DNA from: Tritrichomonas musculus
Lineage: Eukaryota > Parabasalia > Tritrichomonadida > Tritrichomonadidae
Length of the DNA stretch: 64,000 nt
Assembly: GCA_039105265.1 (NCBI GenBank)
Contig: JAPFFF010000054.1
Coordinates: 186,001-250,000, forward strand
Direction: 5' to 3'
How positions within the stretch are numbered: the first letter of the stretch is position 1; every line of letters starts with the position of its first letter. This document shows, piece by piece, positions 37,643 through 45,587 of this stretch. Below the pieces are notes generated by a model. It was not told where the DNA came from. It saw nothing but the letters and a program-made list of their open reading frames with translations, and did not search any database. A program made the position numbers and the translations under genes.

Positions 37643-38500
37643 ATGACTCTTTCATCAAAGAAAAAACAAAGCGAAGATCCTTTATTTATTGATTTATTAA
37701 ATGATGAAGATAAAATAAAATATAGTGAGCTTCGAGAACAATTTTCTTTGCCTAAATATAAAAATAGGAGGAACAAAAGTAATAATGTTTTTAAAACAAT
37801 GATTCAATTAATTAAATCTTTTATTGATAAAAACGAAACAGATAAGTGGAAACGCTCATTAGTATGTGGAATTGTTTGGGTTGATGATATGATTATCATA
37901 AACACTCATCAGCTCAGAATTCTTATTGATAAATGCAAATCATCAATAAATGGATCATTTCAATCAATTGGATATGAAGCTCTTCCTTCAGGGGAAGAAT
38001 ATATAAGCCATATTATTTCTTTATATCCTTTTATGAAAAATAATTATGCTGAACTTAGACAATGGACAGCTAGAAAGAAAATTAGTCCTGAAAAATTAAA
38101 AAGACGTGAAAATTTAAGAAACTCACTTTCAAATAAGCAAGACACCATTATTAAGGATATCCAAAGCCAGAAATTCTTTCCAAATACAAATGAGCTTCAT
38201 CAAAGTAGTTTTACTTGGAATCAATTTAATCAAATTAATGAAATTTCTCCTGCACCGGACTTAACGGATATAAATGATGATTTTTCCGATAATAAATTAT
38301 TTACATTTACAAAAGACAATGAAATAATGGATCAATGTGAGAATGTTCAAATAATAAAGCAAGATGATAATATATTAAATGATGACTTTTTACCTTTTAT
38401 TCCCAAATTTCCGAATTGCATTGAAAATGAAATCAATGAAATGAAGGAATTTCAAAATCGTTTTTCATTTAACGATATAAATGATAAACTTTATATGTAA
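37643..38500 (+). CDS. Transcription-initiator DNA-binding domain (IBD) protein, IBP39-like
   Basis: 285 residues. Residues about 15-130 match the trichomonad IBD: helical start, then WKRSLVCGIVWVDDMIIINT, HQLRILIDKCKSSINGSFQ and IGYEAL, i.e. the region containing the recognition helix of IBP39, the Trichomonas protein that binds the TCA-Py-(A/T) initiator. Residues 140-160 are basic (RKKISPEKLKRRENLR), and the rest is Asn/Asp-rich and probably disordered, unlike the ordered C-terminal domain of IBP39 itself (which is also longer, about 340 residues). It is therefore probably one of the divergent IBD paralogues rather than the orthologue. Expected in the nucleus. Followed at 252 bp by a kinase gene on the same strand. 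The stop lies in TAAA. Confidence 0.85.
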   Translation: MTLSSKKKQSEDPLFIDLLNDEDKIKYSELREQFSLPKYKNRRNKSNNVFKTMIQLIKSFIDKNETDKWKRSLVCGIVWVDDMIIINTHQLRILIDKCKSSINGSFQSIGYEALPSGEEYISHIISLYPFMKNNYAELRQWTARKKISPEKLKRRENLRNSLSNKQDTIIKDIQSQKFFPNTNELHQSSFTWNQFNQINEISPAPDLTDINDDFSDNKLFTFTKDNEIMDQCENVQIIKQDDNILNDDFLPFIPKFPNCIENEINEMKEFQNRFSFNDINDKLYM

Positions 38501-38752
38501 AGATAAAAATTATTCTATATTTGATTTCTAATATAAATTGAATTGAATTTCAAAATTAGTTTTCTATTTAATAAAGCTCATAATTACAAATTTAAAACAT
38601 TGTACATCATTACACAAAAATATTGGGTTTCTTTATTGATATTATTTCTTATAAATGATTTTTGTTGAGTGATAAAAATATATATGAAAGCTTTTAATCT
38701 TTTTCAATAAGTTTATTCAAAAAGTTAGTAACAGGTATATATAATTATAAAT

Positions 38753-39760
38753 ATGGAATTGCGTTCTACAAAATTCATAAAGAATTCTAATGATTTCGAG
38801 CACCAATGCACTATTTATAAAGATAATAATGTACAGGTTGAAATTGTTAAAGAAATAAAAACAGAAAAATTATTTGTTAAAAAGACTTTTTATTGTAATG
38901 ACAATGAATCAATAAGTTATTTTTTTAATGAAGTTCAAACACTTGAAAATGCAAAAATAGATGGATTTCCTTTTTTAAAATTTTATGGATATAATCCAAA
39001 TGAAGATGGAGAGTCTTTTTTATTAACAGAATATTTAGAAAATGGATCACTTGATGAACTTATAGAAGATAAATTCGAAAAATTTAAAAATGCAGATACA
39101 ATTAAAATGAAAATCTTTTATGGCGTTGCTTTCGGTTTGCAATATTTACATAACAGAAAAAATATTATCATACATCGAGATATTAAACCAGGCAACATTT
39201 TTCTTGATAAATCTTATGATCCCTACATTGGTGATTTTGGATTTGCACGAGTGATTCAAGAAGAAATCAAAATGACAGGAAATATTGGAACAATATTTTA
39301 TATGGCACCAGAAATTTTTGATAAGACAGAAACTGAGCCTGATGTGCTGATTGATACGTATTCTTATGCTATTACAGTTCTTCAAACAATAACTTACTCT
39401 TTATCAATAAGAATTAACGGTGAAATAGTTTCTATATTTGATATTAATGATGATGATCAATTTAAGCAATTAATCAAAGATGGTGAGAGATATGTTGAAA
39501 TAGATAATGTACCTACTGATTTTAAACAATTTATTATAGATTGCTGGGATGAAGATCCTAAAAAACGATGGCCAATGGCCAAAATTATTAAATCTATGAG
39601 AGAACACAAATTATATCTTAAAGATTGTAATTCCCAAGAATTTGATGATTATGTCAACAGATTAGATGAAGCATATATTCATCATAGGCTAAAAGAAGAA
39701 GAAGAAGAGGAAGAAGAAGAAGGACAACAAGAAGAAGATACTCAAGAATTTAACTTTTAA
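38753..39760 (+). CDS. Divergent protein kinase with acidic C-terminal tail
   Basis: 335 residues. Kinase core about 20-280: Glu60 as helix-C candidate, HRDIKPGN at 141-148, DFG 161-163, MAPE 184-187 and CWDEDPKKRW near the end. The N-lobe is unusual: no glycine-rich loop can be found before the likely lysine (Lys43/Lys44 in FVKKTF). Catalytic loop and DFG are intact, so it may still bind ATP; a weak or pseudo-kinase is possible. The last 20 residues are nearly all Glu, encoded by a GAA/GAG repeat. The kinase domain is the same general TKL-like type as in the 28181 gene but without LRRs. Convergent with CFAP58. Confidence 0.85.
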   Translation: MELRSTKFIKNSNDFEHQCTIYKDNNVQVEIVKEIKTEKLFVKKTFYCNDNESISYFFNEVQTLENAKIDGFPFLKFYGYNPNEDGESFLLTEYLENGSLDELIEDKFEKFKNADTIKMKIFYGVAFGLQYLHNRKNIIIHRDIKPGNIFLDKSYDPYIGDFGFARVIQEEIKMTGNIGTIFYMAPEIFDKTETEPDVLIDTYSYAITVLQTITYSLSIRINGEIVSIFDINDDDQFKQLIKDGERYVEIDNVPTDFKQFIIDCWDEDPKKRWPMAKIIKSMREHKLYLKDCNSQEFDDYVNRLDEAYIHHRLKEEEEEEEEEGQQEEDTQEFNF

Positions 39761-40077
39761 ATATGACCGTATTTATTAGTTACATTTTTGAGTCAATAAA
39801 CGGTGACTTATTCTTTATATTAGTTTTACAATTTTGTTTTATATTCAGAAAACAAATCAAAAGTTTATAATTGATATGATTTCAAACATTGATATAAAAG
39901 TAATACTTATGTATTCTATGATATAATAAAATTCGTTTCAGTTGTGTGTGGTTTCAACTTTTTGAGAACACAACTGACCAAATAGAAAATCAAAAAGTTT
40001 ATTTTATATATTTTTGTTTTATTTTTAAACACTTTTTTTTTCACCTGGAAATATCACATTTTTTTTGATTAATATTT
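39761..40077. other. Convergent spacer with a hairpin
   Basis: Between the kinase and CFAP58 3' ends. CAGTTGTGT (39939-39947) is complemented by ACACAACTG (39968-39976) with a 20-base loop. It could act in 3'-end formation for either gene, but this is speculation. Confidence 0.45.
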
Positions 40078-42696
40078 TCATATACCGCTAGGTAATGTGG
40101 GCATTGCCTGATCACCAGTAAATTGAGTATCATTTCTAGATGTTGCAGTTTCATTTAATCTTTTCTTTTCAGTTAACTGTGTTAATTGCTTTTTCTGCGT
40201 ATACTGTCTTTCTCTTGTATCAGCCAATTCTTTATTAAGAACTTCATACTGACCTTGATATTCTGCTAATTTTGACTGTTGTGTATTTAATTCTGCTGCC
40301 ATTGCTTTTAATTGCCTGTCCTTCTGTTTGACCTTTAATTGGAGCTGTTTCAATTGATGAAGCATTTCTGGCGATGGTTGTTCACTCATTAATTTTTGAG
40401 TTGATTCCATCTGTTTCTTCAAATCTGCAATTTCTTTCTTAGTATTAACAATATCTTCAGTCTTCTTAATAAGTCTTCTTTGAAGTTGCTTGATTGTCTT
40501 CAAAAGCTCGGCTGGCGATGGATCTTCTCCATAAAGGTGACGCCATCTATGTCTATTATTAGGATCTTCAAGTTCTTCGCTTAAAGCGCGAACTCTAGTC
40601 TGTTCTTGAACAAGATCATTTTGAAGTGTCTTAACTTTAGCTTCAAGTTCTTGGGTTTGATCGCATTGCCTCTGCAAAATAAGATTCTTACGTCGAGTGT
40701 CTTTGATAAGACGCTGAAGTTCTGCAGCATCTTCAACACGTTTATTGTATTCTAATTCACCTTTTTTGAGGGTATCTTGTAAAATCTTGATTTTTTCATA
40801 TAAAAGAGCGATTTCATCGTTACGCCTGATAAGCTGTGTACCAAGAATATCACGATCTTTCATCATCTTTAATTGTTCATCCAAAAGCTTTTGACGTTCT
40901 GTATCAGCTTCTTTGATTCGAGCTTCCAAATTACGAAGTTCTTCTTGATGTTTCATCATTGTTGCTTCAGCTTCTTCCCATTCTTGCTTAAGACGTTTCA
41001 TTTCACTAGTCAATTTCTCTTTTTTACTTTCAGCTTTCTTTAATTCGAAATGTTCAGAAGCATATGTATCTTCTTTAGCGCGAATTTCATTTTTGAGCTG
41101 TTGAGCTTGCTGTGTCATGATCTTATACTTTTTCTTAAGATCAACATTGGCATCTTGAGCTGTAACTAATTGACGATTATAATTATTTCGTTCAACACGA
41201 AGTTGTTCGTATGCTTTTTGCTTGGCTTTAAGTTCTTCATCTGCAGCGGCGATAAGTCTTTGAGTATGGTTAAGTTGAATTTCACTCATTTTGGCTTCTT
41301 CTTTAGCTTTAACATATTTAGTTTGAGCTTCAGCAGCTTCACGTGCACATTGCTCACGTTTCTTTTCAAGTCCGTCAATCATTTGCTTCATCTTTGTAGA
41401 TTCGTCTTGATATACGAGAAGCTTTCCTTCAAGCTCGTCACGATGTTGCGTTTCTTCTTTAGTAGCTTCTTGCTGCTTTTCGAGCTGTGATCGTGTTTTG
41501 GCTTTAGCTTGGGTTAATGTGTCGAGTTTGGTTTGCAATTGTTCATGTTCAGCATTATTTTGTGTTAAGGATCGATTCAATTCTGCAATTTCTTTTTCCA
41601 TTCCAGCTACCTCTGTTCTAAGAGTGGCAAGTTCTGATTCATCTTGGCTACACATTTGACGAGTTTGAATGATATTTTGCTGTAAAGAATGATTTTCACG
41701 TGATTTTCGATCTATTTCGTTCTTAACAGAACGTATTTCCTTTTCTTTATCTTGTAGTTTGTCTTCTAAACTTTTAAGTTCGTTTTGAAGATCTTTATTA
41801 TGTTCGGTTTCTTTTTTAATCTCTTCTTCTATATCTTCTTCTTGTTTTTGGGCTTCATGGTTTTCATTTCGGAGTTGTTCAATTTGATTTTTAGCATCAG
41901 TAATTGACTGATTTAATCTCTCTTCTTCAGTTGTTAAGGCAGCTAACTCTTTGTTTTGGCCTTCAATTTGATTGGCTAAATTTTGCTGAATTGAGCGCAA
42001 GTTTTGAAGTTGTTTTACAAGTCTATCTCGATGTAAAGTTTCACTTTCTACTTGAGCTCGTTTTTGAGTTAAAGAGCCTCGTAAGTGCTGAACTTTTTGC
42101 TCCATTTGAAGTTTCTCTTGTTCGGCTTGATGATGAGCTTCGAGAACTGTAGTTAAATCATTTCGAAGTTGAATAATTTGATTTAATTGGGTATCTCTTT
42201 CCTTAATCAAGTTTTCTTTCTGCTGAATAAGCTCTTTAACTGTACTATCGTGACCATAACTGAGAAGCCCACCTTGTTCAACAAGTTGTGTAAGGTGTGC
42301 GATTTCGGATTTTAAAGATTCAATCGTTTCACCTGCTTTTTTTTCTCTACCTTGCGCTGTTTCAACCATTCTCCACGCCTTATCGATTTCTTGTTTTAAT
42401 GCTGTAATAGTTCTTCTGTCTTGTTGAAGTAATTCAAGCGATCTTTCGACTTTTGTGGAATTCGAGAGGATTTCATCATTTAATTCACGGCATTTGGTAA
42501 TAAGTCGTTTGTTACTTTCGTGTGATCTTTTAAGAGCCTTATGAAGACGTTCATACTCGTCTCGAAATTTTTCAAGTGAGCGATCTCCAATTAATTCTTG
42601 TATGACACTCTGAAAATTCTGTTCAAGCTCTTCATATGCTTTTGTGTCTACTGCATACTCGGAAAAGTCATTCGGTTGGGATTGATTTTCACTCAT
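40078..42696 (-). CDS. CFAP58: Cilia- and flagella-associated protein 58 (CCDC147 family)
   Basis: 872 residues, the same length as human CFAP58 as I know it. The N-terminus AYEELEQNFQSVIQELIGDR, then SLEKFRDEYERLHKALKRSH and NKRLITKCRELNDEI, are diagnostic of the family. KAWRMVETAQGREKKAGETI, LTQLVEQGG and the late NNRHRWRHLYGEDPSPAELL segment also fit. The protein is coiled coil throughout. CFAP58 is an axonemal/basal-body component needed for flagellar assembly and beating; trichomonads carry several flagella. The upstream region holds TAACGA (42740) and TAACGT (42749). Intact, with an ATG in normal context; the stop is TGA rather than TAA. Confidence 0.93.
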   Translation of the reverse strand: MSENQSQPNDFSEYAVDTKAYEELEQNFQSVIQELIGDRSLEKFRDEYERLHKALKRSHESNKRLITKCRELNDEILSNSTKVERSLELLQQDRRTITALKQEIDKAWRMVETAQGREKKAGETIESLKSEIAHLTQLVEQGGLLSYGHDSTVKELIQQKENLIKERDTQLNQIIQLRNDLTTVLEAHHQAEQEKLQMEQKVQHLRGSLTQKRAQVESETLHRDRLVKQLQNLRSIQQNLANQIEGQNKELAALTTEEERLNQSITDAKNQIEQLRNENHEAQKQEEDIEEEIKKETEHNKDLQNELKSLEDKLQDKEKEIRSVKNEIDRKSRENHSLQQNIIQTRQMCSQDESELATLRTEVAGMEKEIAELNRSLTQNNAEHEQLQTKLDTLTQAKAKTRSQLEKQQEATKEETQHRDELEGKLLVYQDESTKMKQMIDGLEKKREQCAREAAEAQTKYVKAKEEAKMSEIQLNHTQRLIAAADEELKAKQKAYEQLRVERNNYNRQLVTAQDANVDLKKKYKIMTQQAQQLKNEIRAKEDTYASEHFELKKAESKKEKLTSEMKRLKQEWEEAEATMMKHQEELRNLEARIKEADTERQKLLDEQLKMMKDRDILGTQLIRRNDEIALLYEKIKILQDTLKKGELEYNKRVEDAAELQRLIKDTRRKNLILQRQCDQTQELEAKVKTLQNDLVQEQTRVRALSEELEDPNNRHRWRHLYGEDPSPAELLKTIKQLQRRLIKKTEDIVNTKKEIADLKKQMESTQKLMSEQPSPEMLHQLKQLQLKVKQKDRQLKAMAAELNTQQSKLAEYQGQYEVLNKELADTRERQYTQKKQLTQLTEKKRLNETATSRNDTQFTGDQAMPTLPSGI

Positions 42697-43027
42697 TTTG
42701 CTTTATAAAAAATTTTGATTGAAAATAATTATAATTCCATAACGAACATAACGTGTTACTAAACTTTTTGTAAACTTTTATACGTTTAAATATAAATTCA
42801 ATTTTAAGGAAGATCCATTGTATCAAGTTCAAAATACGATTTTAATAATAAGCAATAAAATTATTTATAAACAATTTCTATATATTCATTACTACATCAG
42901 TTAATGAATTGCCATTGATTACTTCCAACTTCTTTGTAAAGACTTCATCAAGATATTCAAGACATTTCCTTATTTTTAAAGTTAATAAAAAATTGATATT
43001 GAATCTGATATCGCTTCACCTAATCTT
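42697..43027. promoter_or_regulatory. CFAP58 upstream region
   Basis: Holds TAACGA at 42740-42745, TAACGT at 42749-42754, AAACTTTTTG at about 42760 and ACGTTTAAA at about 42782. These words recur before other genes in the window. Beyond them lies the target-site copy of the foldback element. Confidence 0.35.
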
Positions 43028-43359
43028 GGATCGATTCTAAAATAGTTGTACAATTGAAAGAGCATTCAAAAAGTGGAATTTCTTCAGAAAAAATAATCAA
43101 ATAAAAATGCTAAATAAAATTAAATCTTTTTATATTTTTACATAATTTTTACCGAGACTACATACCGCCTAGCGGGCGTCGAGCGAGGCTGAGCGAAGCG
43201 AAGCCGAGTCGAGACCCCGCGGCTGGCGGTAAGAATCGGTAAAAATTTTGTAACATAAAAAGATTTTTTTTTTAGCTATTTTATTATGATTATTTTTTCT
43301 GAAGAAATTTCACTTTTTGAATGTCCTTCAGAATTGTACAACTATTTTAGAATCGATCC
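43028..43359. mobile_element. Foldback (long-TIR) element with GC-rich core and 8-9 bp duplication
   Basis: The whole 332 bp is a large imperfect palindrome. The outer arm GGATCGATTCTAAAATAGTT is mirrored at the right end, and similarity continues inward for over 120 bp each side (GTGGAATTTCTTCAG / its complement, ATTTTTACCGA / TCGGTAAAAAT). The centre (about 43150-43240) is an abrupt GC-rich island, itself palindromic (TACCGCC...GGCGGTA, GGCT...AGCC). The flanking direct repeat CTAATCTT (43020-43027 and 43360-43367; 9 bp if the shared C is counted) is a target-site duplication. No coding capacity. Long TIRs with an 8-9 bp duplication suggest a non-autonomous MULE- or hAT-type element. Confidence 0.8.
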
Positions 43360-43428
43360 CTAATCTTTAGTATGAAATAATAAATAATATTTATTTAATG
43401 ATAATAAAATACAAATAAAATTTATTAA

Positions 43429-43775
43429 GGTTCTCCTTTCAAAATTAAAAGAATAAATTCAATGAGATTTCACAAATAAAATATGCATAAATATCGTTTT
43501 TAAAAATAAATTAAAATATTAAATTTATATAGATATATATTTCAAATGATTTGATAATAATATATTTATGAAATCATATCGATTTTGTTTTTTTACAGAT
43601 AGAAATCATAGAATTAAAAAATCAGTAAAATTTTGAATAAAATAAGATTTAATCGTTGAGGTCAAATGTTTTTATTTTTCACCAAAACTTTTTCCGAAAA
43701 ATGCTCTATTGAATTATTTATTCTATGAGTTAATTCAATATTGAATAATTTACATTTTTTTTGGGAAGGAGAACC
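43429..43775. mobile_element. MITE-like element flanked by TTAA
   Basis: GGTTCTCCTT at 43429 is complemented by AAGGAGAACC ending at 43775, and both ends are bordered by TTAA (43425-43428, 43776-43779). The 347-bp interior is AT-rich without ORFs. TTAA duplication is typical of piggyBac-type elements, but a TA duplication with a slightly longer terminal repeat fits equally. Confidence 0.6.
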
Positions 43776-43838
43776 TTAAATATAAGAATTAGATAATACT
43801 TTTAATAATCAAGAAAAGAATTAATAAAATATAAAAAT

Positions 43839-44894
43839 TTAAATAAGCTTGATAGCCTCTGGGAATGCAATCTTGCTCACACTTCCCATTGCGGCAGACG
43901 AATATTTCTTACGAACAGTTGGGAATCTGCTCGCCCTATAATTATTCACACATTGTAAAAGTCTATCAACCATAGGCGTAATTTCTTCAAGTGCAAAACC
44001 AGTGTTTGTTTCCATGTAAGTAGTCCATTGCCCTGGTCCATTTTGAATAGTCATCGCAAGACAAATTGCAGATGCAGCTAACAATGAAGGTGTTGAGCCA
44101 ATGAAACTAGGATCTAATAAAGAAGTTTCAAGTATGAAATAAGATAACATTGAAAGAACCAAATCCGTTCTAATAACACGAAGGAACCTCTTTAAGAATT
44201 GAGGTGGTAAAATTGGATTCACATGAAAGTTGACTGATGCAAATAAAAGAGCCTCCATTCTACTTAATGCTATAGTTGTGAATGACTTTTCTGTTAACTC
44301 AACCAAATCATGAACGGATGGAGGATATATTTCTTCACTTTTGGAAGCAATTAATAAAGCAGCACAACCTAGCCTTTGGTATTTTGATTTATCAAGATCG
44401 AACATTGACAAATAACTGTCCATTAAATAAACTGTTAAATATAATGTATCTGTGTGCATTTTAAGTTTTTTATGAACTTCGACAAGCCAATCAATAACTG
44501 TAGCACGCATTTTTGAGGTGATATTAGTCTGTATTTCAAAAAGATTTGGCGATGGAAGATTATCATTTTCGTAAGTTTTCATGAAATTAAATATTTCGAG
44601 GTCATATTCATATACTTCTTGCGTATCTAAAGGACTTCCAAGGCGAATTGGTTCTAAACTTTGTGAACTCATAGAATCATCATTTTCAATTTCCATTTCT
44701 TCATCTTCATCGCTTTCAAGTAAATTTGGGTGAACGCTTAAACCAATTGGTGGCTTGTTATTTAAATTTAATATATTTAAGTTTGCTTTAGAATTGGCTT
44801 CATGTAAAACTCTTCTTGATTTATTTATGGCTGATAATTTACTTGATGCTGTCTGACGTGCTGCAATTGATGAAGTTCTTCCTTGATGATTCAT
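43839..44894 (-). CDS. B-type mitotic cyclin
   Basis: 351 residues. The N-terminal cyclin box begins at MRATVIDWLVEVH (129-), with LYLTVYLMDSYLS, KYQRLGCAALLIASKSEEIYPPSVHDLV and the second box FLRVIRTDLVLSMLSYFILE to about 320. These are hallmarks of cyclin A/B, which activate CDK1-type kinases at mitosis. Upstream, RRVLHEAN (27-34) fits a destruction box (RxxL...N), expected for APC/C-mediated degradation; residues 60-80 are acidic. An initiator-like TCATT sits immediately before the ATG, and TAACGT at 44951-44956. The stop lies in TAAA. Whether it is closer to cyclin A or B cannot be settled by eye. Confidence 0.92.
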   Translation of the reverse strand: MNHQGRTSSIAARQTASSKLSAINKSRRVLHEANSKANLNILNLNNKPPIGLSVHPNLLESDEDEEMEIENDDSMSSQSLEPIRLGSPLDTQEVYEYDLEIFNFMKTYENDNLPSPNLFEIQTNITSKMRATVIDWLVEVHKKLKMHTDTLYLTVYLMDSYLSMFDLDKSKYQRLGCAALLIASKSEEIYPPSVHDLVELTEKSFTTIALSRMEALLFASVNFHVNPILPPQFLKRFLRVIRTDLVLSMLSYFILETSLLDPSFIGSTPSLLAASAICLAMTIQNGPGQWTTYMETNTGFALEEITPMVDRLLQCVNNYRASRFPTVRKKYSSAAMGSVSKIAFPEAIKLI

Positions 44895-45587
44895 TAATGA
44901 ATTGAATTAAACCTAAACGTATGAATTTTTTTTTTCTTAATTTAATGAATTAACGTATTATACGCAAAATCAAATCGGTTCTTCACATCCATAATGCTTT
45001 TTGGCAAATTCTAAATGATTAAAGCTAAAATAAAAAGTAATAATGTAAAAGCTTATTGTTATTCGATCATTAATTATTAATTTTTTTGAATTGGCTGAAC
45101 GTTTAAATTTCACAATTAACATCTTAATGATACCAACGAATAATCATACTAAAAACTTGATATTCATTTCTCAAGATTAGCAAAGACCATTTGTGCTTTC
45201 AATATTCAATCACATTCAATTTTCAATGAGTTAGGAAATAAAATCATTGAAAATTCAGAACCGATAAATAAATGGAAATATCATCAATATACGAATTTCA
45301 AATAAGTTTAATACAATAACACTACAATAAAAATATTTTAAATAATCATTAAGTTCTATTTTAGCAAATGTTAATTGCAAAATTAGACAATACATATTTC
45401 CAAAGATGAATATCCAATTAGCTACCATAAATAAAAAATTCAAAGCTTTGAAATAAAAAAAGGTATATTTAATCCAAATTAATTATTTATAACAAATAAA
45501 AAAATATAAAAACTCTTTTTTTCTCCCATCAATAAAATAATAAATAATTATACATATATATAAATAAGTCCCGTAATATATTTACAT
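44895..45587. other. AT-rich intergenic region
   Basis: Cyclin upstream region and the 3' flank of the WD40 gene. TAACGT at 44951 and AACGTTTAAA near 45101. No gene or element seen; the 62-codon ORF on the reverse strand is not supported. Confidence 0.45.
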
